A stretch of 64,000 nucleotides of DNA, from assembly GCA_013398955.1 (NCBI GenBank), contig VWPU01011481.1:62001-126000 (forward strand), given 5' to 3'. A model generated the notes under the pieces. That model ran no database searches. It had not been told where the DNA came from and saw only the letters and a list, made by a program, of their open reading frames with translations. The DNA comes from Callaeas wilsoni (taxonomy: Eukaryota > Chordata > Aves > Passeriformes > Callaeidae). Position numbers and translations under genes: made by a program. Below, piece by piece: positions 1 through 34,053 of the stretch; position 1 is the first letter of the stretch, and each line of letters opens with the position of its first letter.

Positions 1-2390
1 ACAGTAATTATTTAATACTTTTTAAGAGCAAAGAGCTCTTTCCTGGTACACCGTCGTGAGGAACTTCAGGTGTAGTAAGTTGCAGATCTTAAGGCTGGAT
101 GCCTTAAAGATAGCTTGCTGTGCTTTTGTTGACCATTGTTACAGAACACAGGTTAAAACACATTGTTTAAAAAAACAGTGGTAACATCAGCTAACTGAAG
201 GAGAAGTGGAAATAACTACTATACGTGTTGGAAGTTTCCAGAGCATCTGAAATTTGATGTCAGGACAACAGTTAGGACTGTTTCTTCCTCAATTGGAAGG
301 AAAATACAGGTGGTATTATTTGATATCCATTTGCACTGTTCTTGAAACTGTCGTTTATGTCAGTTGTTTTAACTGGCTATGGCTGTAGCAACCTTTAAGT
401 AAATATCTCAGTATTATCCTGCAGTACAGGTGAGAATATAAAGCTAAAATTCTGGAAGTGCTTCCTGAAAAAAAAATGAGAGGAACTTCTGTGACTGAAA
501 AGTAGGAGTAATATTTAAAGCAGATTCCCTGTGCTGCTGTCTTGCATGTTCCTTATGGCATGTCTGTTTCCTAGTTTTGTGTTGCTATTTATATCTGTTG
601 GTACTTATCAATCCCTTTAACTGTGGACTATTAGACGTGCAGCATCCTTCAGGCCTTCCTTCTTGCCAGTAGTAATTCTAGATCCTAGTATGCACTCATA
701 AACTTACATGAAGCCAAACTTCTTGTATTTTTTTAGAAAGTTTGTATGCTTTGAGGGCATCATAGTTGTTTTGAAGGCCTTTAAGCGTACAATAACTATT
801 GCTATATTTTGCCTGTTTAAAGTTAATAATTGTTAGTTCCATGTCTTAAATGAAAGGGCAGTCCGATTACTGGTAAAGAGGTTATTTGTGGATTGATTTG
901 TGTGGGGTGGAGTACATAAATGATCTGCAACCAGAACACTGTAATTACGTATTGAGAGCTCACCCATCTCTCCAAGTGCACTCTTCAGGCACAGGCTCCC
1001 AGCTGGAGCAGGATTAGGATTCACTCTCTTCCAGCTGGTTCTGGGGAAGAGAAGTCTGTAGTTCTGTCTAGAGAAACCTTGTGGATGATAACAGATGGCC
1101 TCCATCTGTACACTGTGTAACTCTGGAAACCTAAGTGCTAAAAAATTACTTTGAACTTTATTCACTCGATTAATCAACAGGTGAAGTAGCTCTTAGTAAT
1201 TGAGCAAGTGTAAGCAGGCCCTAAATATTATTGCCACGGACACCTGTGAATAGATGCTATGAACTGATGCATTTAGCGTGGAAAGGGGCTGAATGGTACC
1301 AAGAGTGGCTCTGGCAGTGTCTGGAGTCATGATAACTTAGAGGCAAAGCTTGTCACTTTGGGAAGACATCAGATGTTGTGATGACTACCTGTGTCAGTGG
1401 CTACTACTGTGGAGGAAGTCTTTTTAACAGTGTTCCCTGACACAATTTCAGCAGAAGCTGAGTATAGGATAGCGGATTAAAAAGGAGGAGACTAGTCCAA
1501 TATGTTGGCTGGATCCCTGTTGTCAGTCCTTTCTGTCCAGTAGCTTATTGATAGATATGGAATAACATCTCTCTGAAGTTTGGTTAATAAAGGAATTGTA
1601 TTTACTACAGAGCTTTAAAGGCTAGTCAGATAGGGAGGAAAGTGGATGATGGACAATGTTGATAAAGAAATAACAGCTTGATTCCAGTGTTAGCTTTGTT
1701 ATATAGGAAGGGAAGAAACAGCAGATAGAATCAGAGCAGGTTATTCTGTCCCTGCTTTTCTCCTAGTTTCCCAGAAATTTTATCTTAAGTCGTAGTGGTG
1801 GAAGAAAAAAGCTGTTAGAAAGCAATAGTTATTAAATTACGTACTGGTATTTTAGTTGAAAAATAGGTTCTATGTTCTTAAAACGTTAAGTCCAAGCAAA
1901 ATCTGGTGAACAAACACAATGTGTGACAGACTGCTGTCTCCTTCAACCTCTGTGAAGTAAGTGGGTATTTGCTTGTTCAAGGATTTCAAACTATGTTTAT
2001 CTTAGTGAGTTGTGATTAAGTCAAGTTGGCCTCTAGTCCACCTATTTAGGTTTTCTCTGTATTTAGCGTGTAAATCTGACTTAATTTTTCTTTCCTCACC
2101 AATATTTTTCTGACTATATGAACACCTTTCCTTGGAGCAGCTACTAACACTGCTTCTGGTAATGGATGAGAAGTTGTAACATTGCTTGTTTCATTGTTCA
2201 AGAATCTGGCAGTCTCCCCATTGTTACTGCTATTGTAGTAAATCTGGACTTGTAGTGAGATGGAAAAGAAAGGAGGGAGAAGAGTGTCAAAGAAGAATGA
2301 CCCGTGAGTAGGAAACAGAATCCCATTTGTAATATATTTGTTTGTTTTGAGGTACTTTTGAAGGTCCGTTAACCAGTCTCTGGACCTATG

Positions 2391-2731
2391 TGTGGATGCT
2401 GAAATGCTGTTAGCAGGGAAGTTTTCTCTTCTTGCATTCATTCTGTGAGAACTTTTCCTTTGCTGTGTAAGCTATGTAAAAAATAGATAGGGTTTTTGTA
2501 AATAGCATTCATATCTGGTATCTTCTGACCTTGTGTACATTATATTAGGAAAAAACATTTCTAAGTGGGTGTCTGAGATTTTGACCAATCACCCTAGGAG
2601 AAGTGTAAGCACTGTTCAATTGCTTTATAGAACTAGAATATATAAATGGTATTGTAAATTTAATAAATAATCGATTCCTTGCTCTGACTCCTGCCTTGCT
2701 GCATCTCTGAACCCCTGCTTGGAAGCCCACA
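2391..2731 (+). mobile_element. Solo LTR of an avian endogenous retrovirus, copy A
   Basis: This 341-bp element starts TGTGG and ends CCCACA (the TG...CA ends of an LTR). It is flanked by a perfect 6-bp direct repeat CCTATG (2385-2390 and 2732-2737), the target-site duplication of integration. Read on the + strand it has a CCAAT box (2585-2589), a TATA box (2641-2647) and an AATAAA signal (2662-2667), in the order expected of a promoter-bearing LTR. TATA and AATAAA are only about 20 bases apart, which implies a very short R region. A second copy of the same length, about 96% identical by eye, lies inverted at 45022-45362. There is no internal viral sequence on either side, so this is a recombined solo LTR. 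A 6-bp duplication is typical of alpha- and betaretrovirus-like (class II) elements. The family name is not known to me. Confidence 0.9.
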
Positions 2732-3333
2732 CCTATGCATGAACAATGACTTCTGGTTTGAAAATATGGAATCTTCCAAAGATGTTTCTGTGAAGACCTT
2801 TGAATTACTAAAACTTTTAACTACCAATTCTTCTATTAGTTCACTGTATTTCGGAAAATTGAATAGAACAAATTAGGGTTCTTGGTACATAGTTAAATAC
2901 CTGCACAAGTGCTATTAAAAATACGAGACTGGATTTCTTAATTTCCTTTTTTTTGGGCCTTTAGCAGTAAGTTGAGTCACCATTCTGTCTCTACTTACCA
3001 GTGTATAAAATGAAAATTTTGTCAAAACTAAAGGTGTTCTGAATTATAAAAGAAGTCACCAGTTCTACACATTTCTCCCCATTTTTGCTGAACTGTCCCA
3101 TCTAACCTTAAAAGTCCAGAAAAATTGGTGTTGGATACAGCCTTTAGATGTGTGTGTTTATAGGTTTGACTTCATTTAGAATTCATGAACAGTGTACAGC
3201 CCTCTCCCAGGCATTAGGTTTCTCCTCAGGTTTTGAGACTCAGTTCTGGGTATTTAGTAATGAGTGTTTTGATTGTAGTGCTGGATCTCTGAACTTGTCT
3301 GGACTCATAGAGAATTCATTGAAGGCGTGCATG

Positions 3334-3353
3334 GAAAGAAAGAAAGAAAGAAA
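3334..3353 (+). repeat. (GAAA)5 microsatellite
   Basis: Five perfect GAAA units lie in the KAT6A intron. No function is inferred. Confidence 0.9.
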
Positions 3354-6300
3354 TTCTGCTGCTGAGCATTGCAATGACTGAACTTCAGAAGCTGCTAATC
3401 ATTAAGCTGCATGCAAAATCTTAGGTGCAATCTCAGGAACAAGTAGATGCACTTGCTTTGTGCTGCCACCAATTGGGTTTTTTTTCCTTCAAAAAGTACA
3501 AGCATAAAATGTTTTGACTGACTTCACCTGGCTTTGCAAATTGAGGATATCTTTGTGTGTGGGTGGTCTCTCAGCAACAGAGCTGTTTGGAAAATGTTTT
3601 ATCTGCATATATTTGGGGTTTTGTCACGTTTGCTGTATACGGCTGCTCCTGTGAGAATGGTCTGTGTCTCTGCAGACGGTGCAGAGAGAAAAAATAGCAT
3701 GGAATGACTATGGGTCAAGAACATGGGACTTTGTTAAATCTTACTGTCAAGAGTGTTGTATTGAGGAGTGAATTTTGATAGTGAAGACTTAGGTGTAGAA
3801 TGTTTCTTTTGTTCTCTCCATTTTGTGCTCAAGGTGGTAAAGTTTCAAAAACTGAGTAGGATTTGGTCTCATAGTTGAACTGGTATCCTGGGTAAACTAC
3901 AAGTAGCAGCCCTGAATCAGTTAGAGATCTTTAATGTGCATGAAACACTCATTGAGAGTTCATTTTGTGTCTTCTCTGGTGTCATGTTTATGTGGGGCCC
4001 TGCATTCTGTTAAATACTTTTTTCCATTTTCTACGTGAAGTATTTTGCATTCTTTTAGGGATGCTGCTAATTTTGAAGTAAAGCAGTGTAAAGTATTTAA
4101 AGATAGAATAATTACCTATATGCACAGATATTACCTAGGTGTTAACAAAAATCTCATCCCCAAAGTAACTTGTTATTTCTAGAAATCAAAGTCGATGTAG
4201 ATATTCCTTATTTTTTGTGAAAATCAAAGTATTGTGGAATGCAAGTTTTTTTTCAGTGAGAGGAATTAAGATTTTAGCTTGCTCTTTATTTGAGGGGTGT
4301 GTTTTTGTTTTGCAGTTTTAGAAGTTTGTGACTTCTTAGAAATATCTTTTGATCTAAAATAGAGTAATAGAATCATCTGTCACTCCCAAGATAGCATCCT
4401 GTATTTTCTTGAAAATGATGAAGCTGAGGCAAAGTGTAGGTGAGAGCTGACACGATACAACTTTGGGTAAAGAAAACTTCAGGAACTTGAACTGCTAGGT
4501 TCCTGAATCAGTATCAGGTGAAGGGAGTTTCTTCATACTGCAGAGAAGGAAATCTGAGTCTGTCTCTCCCCTCACCACCCTGAGTTTGCAGTCAGGAAGC
4601 CTTGGCAGGTGATGCTGATAGTGACTAACAAATCTTGAATAATTTTAATCCTCTGATTGGAGGACTTGTTAGTTCTGGGAAGGTTGTTTAACAATTGACT
4701 GTCTCAGCATTTCTAGTTGACATTCCGTGAAGTTTTTACCATCTGCACGTCTGGTAGTAAGATAATTTCTTCAGTTTGAGTGTCAGCCCTAGATACTATT
4801 CACATTGCTTTTTTGCATTGGTTTCAAGATGTCAATAATCACTGCAGAAAATTCAGCGTGTATATACCTCACTAATATCCAAGCTATTGGCCTTCGCACT
4901 TGACTCTACTCTTGCAGCAGCATTTCAGATTTTCTCTCCGTTGTATTAGTCCGTCCTCAAACAGCAGCACTTATTTTAAATGTCCTTTAGTTTTTCTATA
5001 TTTAAATAGACCCTGTATGTTTCTCTTAAGAAGAGGTATGTGTTTCATGCTTGTTCCTTTCTTCTGTATGCTATTTAATCTTTTCTCCTTGTTTTAATGT
5101 TGTCTCATGTTTTAGACCATCATTCTGCCATATAAATATGCTTCTTCCTTTCAAGTGAGATTCAACAAGTGAATTAGAGACAATATCCATTTACACAGAC
5201 AAACATATATACATGTGTTATGGTAAAATAGCTTTTCTTGAGTGTATTAAAATATATTTAGCATTGTTTTCTTGAGTAAAAAGAGTATTTTAAGGGATTT
5301 CTGTTTTTACTCTCAGTTGCGTCATGTTTTTTCTTCACTGTACTGTCTGGAGGGAACATTAGGATTTGTGATTTGGTAACTTATATAGAAGAAGGGTTAG
5401 TTATTAACCATTGCTGCTACAAGTTGATGTTATTAAATAGTATTTCCTAAATTCTGCAGTTTTCTCTATATACAGCAAAAAAGCCCACACGATTTGTAAA
5501 ATTACTTTGACAATATGAAATTAATTGGTTCTGATTTTATTGAGGCATGGAACTGAAGCAGTTTTCCTCTCCAGCCACTGATCCAAAAGGCATGGAATCC
5601 AGGCTTTGTGATGCCCTGCTCACTCAAACATGTTTCCTCATGTTTTAAATAATTTTTTCCATGTGGTGTAGGTTGTACTTCCCCTCTGTCTTTTTTGGTT
5701 CATCTGCTCTTGCCAGGAGCTTCAGCTTTTGAGGGAGACCTTTGCAACAGAATGGACTATTTGAAGTGAGGAGTAATGATTTGTCACTTGCTTAAAAACA
5801 GACGCACAAAAAAGCATTACCTAGTGTGAATTCTCAGAAGCCATCTACCATTGCTTCTAGGGGGCTACTTTCAGGGCATCTTAAAGAGTAAAGCAAAAAA
5901 GTTGGTGTGAGTGTATGTGTTTCTTTTATGCTGGTTTAAATTTTATAACCACTCAATTCCAACCATAATGACTACCAGAAGCATGTAGGTGATGATGGGA
6001 CAAAGATATTCCTGGTATCTAGTGAGCCCCAGATGATATTCAAATGTCTGTAAAGTGCTTTATCATTACTGGCAAGTGACCATTGTGACACTGTGGCCTG
6101 CAGACTTGCTTTTGAGTTTTGAGGCATGTCCTAACCTCACTTTTCCTAAATTAAGAAGGCTACAAAGCAGGTGGGTTGGCCAAAACTGAGATTGTAAAAT
6201 TATTACACACACACTTTTTCCGTAGGCACTTCTCTGTAGTCACCTTTAGGAGAGCGTAGAGTCTGTGAATCCTTAAGGCACATTTGGTTTCTAGAAACCC

Positions 6301-8663
6301 TTTGTATAGTAACAACATGTGCTGAGAGGCTGGCAGGCTGTAAGACGCTGTCAGTCCAATTTGTTCTGGCTCCCTCCCTCACTGAATCTGGTGACATCAC
6401 ACAGATAGATGTGCTTGCGAGCAAAACAGCAGAAGGAGTTGAATGTCTGCCAAAAATTTGCAGTATGAAACTGAGCTGCCTGATTCCAGTCTTGTTTTCA
6501 CGAATCTTTCATTGTGTGCTTGCATTTTTCACTTGCCAGGATGTTCTTTGCTGAACAAACACAGCAGCAGTGAAATCTCTCTGTATGTAGCATAACATTC
6601 TCACACAGAAGCTTTGGAGGAGTAGCCTGACCTCCACATTCAAAATTGTTCCAATTTAGTTAATTATTCTAAAACATTTTGAATTCCAGTAGAGCCTTCC
6701 CCTAAACTGTAGATGTTTTGGGGTTTTTTAAAATGTGGTAAAATGTTTGCTTGCAGCTTGCCAGGAGTGGTAAATACAGGAAACATTGAAGCTGTGAAGA
6801 ATAGTCTTTGATCTGGTTCTTCCAAACCTAGACAGTGTTTACATGTAGGCGTCCAAATTTGAAGGACGGTGGGGATGAACAGGGTATGCACAAGCACTGG
6901 CTAGAATAGATAAGAACGACTATCTTAGGCTGTTGACTGTCTATGGAACTCCCTTTGATGACATAAATTGCTCATGAATTTCCTGCAGAGGATACGTGAA
7001 ATAATTTTCTTTCTCCCCTGAAAAGTTGCATGAGCAACTTTCAAAAGGCAGAAGGTAAAAGTAATTCCTGAAATCTGGATCCCAAAGAAATTAAAGCACT
7101 GGCCGACCCTTCATACACAGGGATTTTCCCCCCAGTAAACCTGATACTGACTGGAAGCAGCTAGCTGTCTGGCACCTAAAGTTCAGTCACAAACAAAAAG
7201 AGAACAGTTTGTGTACAGTAGATCTCGTCTCTCTGTTAAAAGAGTGTGGGGAATCCCTGCGTAGCTGATTTCAGCTAATGTTGCTGTGATGACTGTGACT
7301 GAAAAGATACTGCCTGTGGGCAGTGAAGATGCTAGCTTCCCCTTCCCACTTGGATATTAATGATTTGTATGCTTGGCATATCTATCTACAGTTGTCTTGT
7401 TTTCTCTGTTTCTCAAAAGGAGCAGAAACTGCAATCCTTCAATTAATTAATCCTGTGAACATATTCCAAACTGAAGTAGTTTGATGGGCAGGTGATTTCA
7501 TATTAGTTTATCCTTCAGCATCATTTGGGATTTACCCAAATGCTAATAGAAATATTTGTGTTCTAAATGAAGAATATCAGGTTTTCATTCCTGTTGTGTG
7601 GCTTAATTTTGAAACAGCAGATTTCCTAAGGTGTTCAGATTGTTTCCATCTAGTGGGTGCTTTAAGGACTCCACCTCATACTGAAAGTGTACTGTGTGTG
7701 CTATGTCTGTACACTGAGTGAAAGGTAGAGCTTTCAAACTTTCAGTTTCTATATTATATTACAGTAGTATGAATAAACCTGATTCCTGCAAGAAACTATT
7801 CTGGATGCAGCTTTTGCTTTGGCTCAGGCAGAGTAAAGGTGCTTGAAGTTCTTCTGGCATATGCTTACGTGCAATAATTAACAGTATGCGCATATGCAGA
7901 ATAGATTCTGAAAAGGTATCTGTGAAATTGCTAACTGTAACTTGATACAGCTATACAAAGAATGTTTCTCAAAACCTGCTGTAATCTAACATTATTCCCA
8001 TTTCCAGTGTTTTAAATATGATTTTAGCATATTTTTATTGTATTTTTAAATTAAATTTTGAGTACATCTTTGCTCTGGAATCTATAAATCACAGGATTTA
8101 AATGCAGAATTGGATTAGAAAGAATTTACTACATAATGAAATCCAGCACTTAATGCTAAATTAGGCCATCCTTTCACTCTTATCCGTTGATGAAGTACCA
8201 CTTTAAAACAAACAGTTATTGCACTTGCTACATCTTTGATGAGGCTGTTGTAGAATGTCAGTCCTTAAGTTTAAAAATGTCCTGCTTATTCCAGGCCAAA
8301 TGTATTGTTGGCTAGTTCATATCTATATCTTATTTTGCTAGTGCTGTGCCTCATCTTAAATACATCTTTTTTGCTACACAGTGTTTGACTCCCCCCATAA
8401 CTTTTTCTGAGAGAGCACACCTTTTTATCTGCTTGTGATTGCTAAATAGCATAATTTTTTGCAGGAAGATTTTATTTTAGTTTTCCATAGCAGTGTTAAT
8501 AGGTGTACAGTTTTTGTACTTTGGAGTACTAACTTCTGTTCAGTTAGTGCTGTATTGAATGTGAGAACCAAGTAAAATCTTTGAGACACGATCTGTATTA
8601 CATCATGTTTATGTGATATGTAAATGTCTGTGTCATTTTGTGTATTACAGTTTGCTCCCTTGA

Positions 8664-29349
<20,686 letters not shown>

Positions 29350-30067
29350 GCAAGATCAACTTGCATCCTAAAAACTGAAATAAATATAAATAAAGGAACC
29401 TTTTATACTGACGAACCAGAGAAAATGGACCTTTTTCCAGTTAAAATGTTGTAGATTTAGAGGGATTTTCTTTGGTTTATTTTGTTTTTTTAGGAAGCCT
29501 GGTCTTTATTTTTTTGATTTTTGTTTGTTTGTTTGTTTTTCTTTTCTTCACAATCGTCAAGCATTTTACAGCTAAAATCACTTACAGATGTTTTTTAGAG
29601 GGGAAACATGCACAAAATCTTCTCATAATTTAAAAAGAGCCTTACTTTGCTGACAGACTACGTGTAACGTGAAATCATCTTCCTAAATTTTTTTTCAATG
29701 TATGTCCTTTTCCCTCCCCTGTGCCCCTCTGAATGCAGTTTCTAGTGCTGCAGCCATGTAAAATGTTTGACATCTCAAAGAATAACAACCCTTCCCTCTA
29801 AACCCCACCTAACATTTCCTACTTCTAGCAGGAGGCACTTACTGGGAGATTTGGAAGGGGGCACAGAGGATAAATGAAGATCTTTATTTCTGCAAGTCAG
29901 GAAAAATCTTTAGTTTTCCTTGACTTTGTCGCCCTCAGTAAAATTTGGAGTTAGGTGTAAACAATAAACCATTCACATTGGTGTTTTTGTAGATGAGTTA
30001 ATTGAAATTGTATGTTTTATGCTGAAAATATAATGTAACTTTAAAATGATCCCATTCACCACCCAGA

Positions 30068-30106
30068 CATGCACATGAACACACATGTGCATGCATGCAC
30101 ACATGT
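30068..30106 (+). repeat. Alternating purine-pyrimidine tract with 16-bp palindrome
   Basis: The tract is rich in CA/TG steps. A perfect 16-bp palindrome, TGTGCATGCATGCACA, occupies 30086-30101 and holds two overlapping TGCATG motifs. It lies in the KAT6A 3' UTR. Confidence 0.8.
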
Positions 30107-31768
30107 TCTGTCACTGAACTGCTGGAAGCATCTCAAGAGAGAACTTGTTTTGTATCCCTTTGGCAGTCGTGAAGAGGACAGGGTGGGTAATGGTCTGTTA
30201 AGACAAGAAAATGGTTACAGGCTCTTCTGGTGACCTGCGAGTCAGCCACAGCTCTGAGATCCCAGACTGCTTTAGTACATACTTGGAAATGCTGAGGGTT
30301 TTGGTTCTGAGTCACTGAGCTCAGAAGCAGCTGTTTCCAGTTAATCTCTTGGCTTGGGAAATGCTGGAAGATAAAGTGTGCATTTGGTGACTGGGATGAG
30401 AACCCTGTGGTGTCCTTGTCACTCTTCCATTCCTGGTCTGGGGTAGGAAGTTGCTGAATGTGCCACTTTCTAGGGGTCAGTGATGTTTTTCCTGATTCTC
30501 TTACTGTCTTTGATACCCATTTTATAGGAATAGCCACACATTTGATCTAGTGTGGGAAAAGAAGGGAATCGGACTCTTTTACAGCAGTGAAACCGTCCCA
30601 ACACCATAGCAGGATCTAGGCGGCAGGATTTTGCTGTTTATTACTGCAGAATCCAATTTACATTAATTTTGGCTACACTGCTGGCATGTCACCCAATACA
30701 AGAAGGGACAACCCTTTAATGTAAAGTTTTTTTTTTATTGTATATGAAGTAGAAATACAGACACATTAATAAGACTAATTCTTTTTGTTTTTAAACCAAA
30801 AGAATCTAAAAGTTGGGGTTTCTTCAGATGCACTAAAATGGACTTTCCTCCAGTAACTGCTAACCATAAAAGGCAGAACTCAAAGGACTTCCACTTTTTA
30901 TTTCTGTTTAGTTTTGAGCATGTACAAGGCTGTGTAGGACCCCATTTCTCTGTATATACTATTCCAGTTCCAAATAACCCGTGTAGAAAGCGCACTGTGC
31001 TGCCCTCTCTTCTTAGATCTTCAGCTGTGTCGCTGCTTCCTGGGGGTGGGTCTGAGACAGGAGGAGAAGCTGTTGAAACGAGGGCCATGAATTTAGTTTG
31101 TTTGCCTTTATGTTTGGTTTGGTTTTGTATGGGTTTTTTTATCAATTGGGCAGCTCCCTTTTCCACAAACCTTTGTGACTGTAGAACTATTGTAGAAAAA
31201 AAAAGTTCTTTTCTATATATAAAAAGAAATTATCCAACGCAGTAATATTGGTACCTACCATTTTTTCACTTCTGTTAAAAAAAATATGTATTTTTAGCAA
31301 GATAACTTGGGTAATCTTCTAAAAGAAATTAAAAAAAAACCTCACTGTTAGTGACTTCGATGCCTTTTAAAAAAATAAGAGCTTTTTCATTTCATTCCAT
31401 CTTTAAAATTTTTTATCTTTGTTGTAGAATATTAAAAACTATTTTAAGAAAGATAAAATTCTCTTTAAAGAGATCTCTAGAGTGTGTGAATAGGAGCTCC
31501 AGATGCCTCTAAAAGCCGCATGTACAAATGAAGCTGAGTCTATTCCTGTCTGTTTATATTTGCTTTTCCTGTTTTGTAACCTCTTTGTACTTTGTTCATG
31601 GTGACTTGTAAGCTAAGGGGAAGGGGGTGCCTAGATGCCTTTGTAATTCTCCATGTCATGCGCTCCTGGCTGGATGGTCTCCCTTCCTCTCCTTGTATGT
31701 AATATCACTTTTTTTTCCCCTTTCTAGCAAGTACTTTCAAAAGAACTCTGTACATTTTAACATAAAAA

Positions 31769-31774
31769 AATAAA
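31769..31774 (+). promoter_or_regulatory. KAT6A: Distal KAT6A polyadenylation signal
   Basis: AATAAA is followed 25-45 bases later by a GT-rich element (GTTGTGCGTGTAG) and a T run, the usual downstream elements for cleavage. The surrounding AT-rich sequence resembles the end of mammalian KAT6A mRNA as I recall it. Confidence 0.8.
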
Positions 31775-33953
31775 TTATGTTGAGCCATTTTGGATGTCAG
31801 TTGTGCGTGTAGATTTTTTTTCTTCCGTTTGAGTGGTGAATGTTGTCCCTGATACTTGGTCCTGGGAGTGAGATTCCCTGTGGGCCTTTTTGCCTGAAAG
31901 AGAGGTGATACTTGGAATTCACTTAAGAGAGTGCTTGTTCATGTTAATTTTTATCTAGAATTTCTAATTAGAGAAAAATTAAGAAGAACAAACTTGAAGC
32001 TTCTCCAGAAACCCCCACCTTCAAATTACTCTCTGCCAGGGCTGCCCAAAACCAAGTGTGGTCCTGGTTTTTGTCAGCTTCAGTTTGTAATTTTGACCTG
32101 CGTCCTTTAAAACTTGCAGTGTGTGTTTGAAATTTTCCCCACCCCCTTCAGCTGCTCTTTCATCTGTAATGAGAACCTCGAATAGGAGGAGAACAAGACA
32201 TTTTACCCAGCAAGGTTTGCCCTGCAGCTTTAAGGCACAATTGGAACATTGGGGTGCCATCCCACACTGTCGCTGCACATTCTCCACAAGCTCAGAGCTC
32301 TGACAACGCTAGAGGGAAGCACAGTTCCAGTGTGTGTGTGATCGATGCCAGAGTTTCCCTGTGACAAGCATGATAAGCCTCGGGAAAGAACCCCTGCCTC
32401 CGCCTCCTGTGGTCCGAGGGCTGGCCCGAGGCCTATAAAGATGCGGTGGCCACAAGAACCTTCCCAAGGCTTTTCCACAGACATGCTCTCACAAGGTTGT
32501 CTGCAAGAAGGCAAGCTGTTTATAAAAAGCATTATTTGATCAGATAGGCTGCATTGTTAACTGGTTGTTAATTAAAAAATAACAACAAAAAACCCAGCCT
32601 CAGTTTGTGTGGGCTAACTTGATGACAACCATGCTTGGGAGCCATGAACAAGGTGACCTCTTTTTTAGAATCTTGTCCAACAAACTATCAAATCCTACCA
32701 TTAGAGAATTACTAAATAGGGGAAAAGAAGGGGAGGGGGGAGGTGTTGGAAGGTTTCATTAGGTTTTTGGGGTTTTTTCTCTTTTGAGACAGTTGCCAAG
32801 CCAAAACAGGTTTGAAATCTGGCTGTCTTGAAGAGCAAGAACTTTGGTACCAGAGAGCACAGTGTGAACAGTTGCTCCTGCAGGTTCTGCAGTGCCACGG
32901 CCAGGTATCATGCTGTGGACATGGGGAAGAGTTGCTCTGTTCAACACTGTCAGGTTTGCTCTAAATTAGTTGATAGGTGAACCAAAATGTCTGCTTCCAG
33001 CTCTCAATATGCAGGGAAGAGTTTCAATGCAACCTACGGCAGCAAACTACAGTCTGGGAGACTAGAGTTGTGGTTCTTGAAAGAGACTAACTGAAAGGAG
33101 AATGATCTTAATGGGTTATGGCAGTTCTGAATGCTCATCAGTGAGATAATTCAGAAAAAGCTAAAAAGAACTGAACCATCTTAATTAGGTTCCCAGCTCA
33201 GAGAAAGAGCTCCTTGCTGAGATCCGGTCTCTGCAAGTAATAGAGGATTGCAGATTGGCTGAGGCAGTCCAAGTTTACAGCAGCTGAGGTGAGGCCTGCA
33301 GCATCTTTTATCTTCACAGCTTGTCAGCCAGAATAATTTACCTAAAAATAGATGCCTGAAGTTGAGCTTTGAATGTAAAATTTTTTGCCCCAAATACAGA
33401 GAATCTCAGCAACTTCACCAAACATTGATTTTTCACCTAGAGCAAGGCAGAACTCCAGCTACATGCTTAATCTCTTGAAACAGCTGCAGTACCTTGCAGA
33501 GAGAGTCAGGAATGTGTTTCCGTGCTTCCTTCCTTCTGGGAGGTTCTATTCTGTTGGACAGCTCTATATGCGAAACTGGCACATAATGACCTTGTTCATT
33601 TTGTGTCATAATTTTCCTAAAGGTTCCTCTGTCAGTATTTGTTTGTTCTCCCTTGCCAAATACTTTTCCCTGTGAACTCTAGATAGTGACTGTTGTCACT
33701 ATGTTTGTCATTTGTGTCACATAGTAGAATCCCACTATGTGATGGAGGTAACAGAGAGCTATCATAGTAAAAATAATCTGTTTTCAAGGAAAAAGTGATA
33801 AATATGGTGCTGTGTGACAAATAATTAAATAAAATTCTTGAAAAATTTCTACTAACATGTTGGCTAATATATTCACATGGTACCTTTCAGCTAAAGGAGA
33901 AAGTCTGTTTACTGAAACTCTGTCATCCTTTGTTTCCCCATTTTACCCAATAG

Positions 33954-34053
33954 GAACAAACAGCAACAAGAGATCATCTGCAGTTCCAGATACTTCCCAA
34001 ACAACTTCTCCAAAGAAGATAAAAATCACTGTGGGACAAAAAAAAATTATGTG
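33954..34053 (+). other. Exon-like 100-bp open block, unrecognised
   Basis: A 100-base block lies between a good acceptor (TTTCCCCATTTTACCCAATAG, tract ending 33953) and a consensus donor GTGAGT at 34054. In the frame GA|ACA|AAC it reads as a Ser/Thr/Lys-rich peptide containing T-S-Q-T-T-S-P-K-K-I-K-I-T-V, with no stop inside. The composition resembles a nuclear-protein linker. I cannot assign it to a gene. It could be an exon of an unannotated transcript, a non-coding RNA exon, the remnant of an old gene copy, or chance. Confidence 0.35.

Larger units (their letters stand above)
29350..31798 (+). other. KAT6A: KAT6A 3' UTR
   Basis: This stretch of about 2.45 kb runs from the stop to the inferred cleavage site shortly after the AATAAA at 31769-31774. 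Upstream AATAAA hexamers at 29379, 29389 and 29963 could give shorter 3' ends. It contains T-rich and GTTT tracts near 29480-29540 and an alternating purine-pyrimidine stretch at 30068-30106 with two overlapping TGCATG (RBFOX-type) motifs. The exact 3' end is inferred, not observed. Confidence 0.8.

Noticed and set aside
2046..2441. Open frames at 2046-2441 (-) and 45312-45527 (+) that share an N-terminus, suggesting a gene family
   Set aside because: The shared part is only the end of the solo LTR present at both places; the frames diverge at once outside it.
7120..7131. Perfect kappaB-like GGGATTTTCC in the KAT6A intron
   Set aside because: A single short motif expected by chance in a window of this size, with no cluster or other support.
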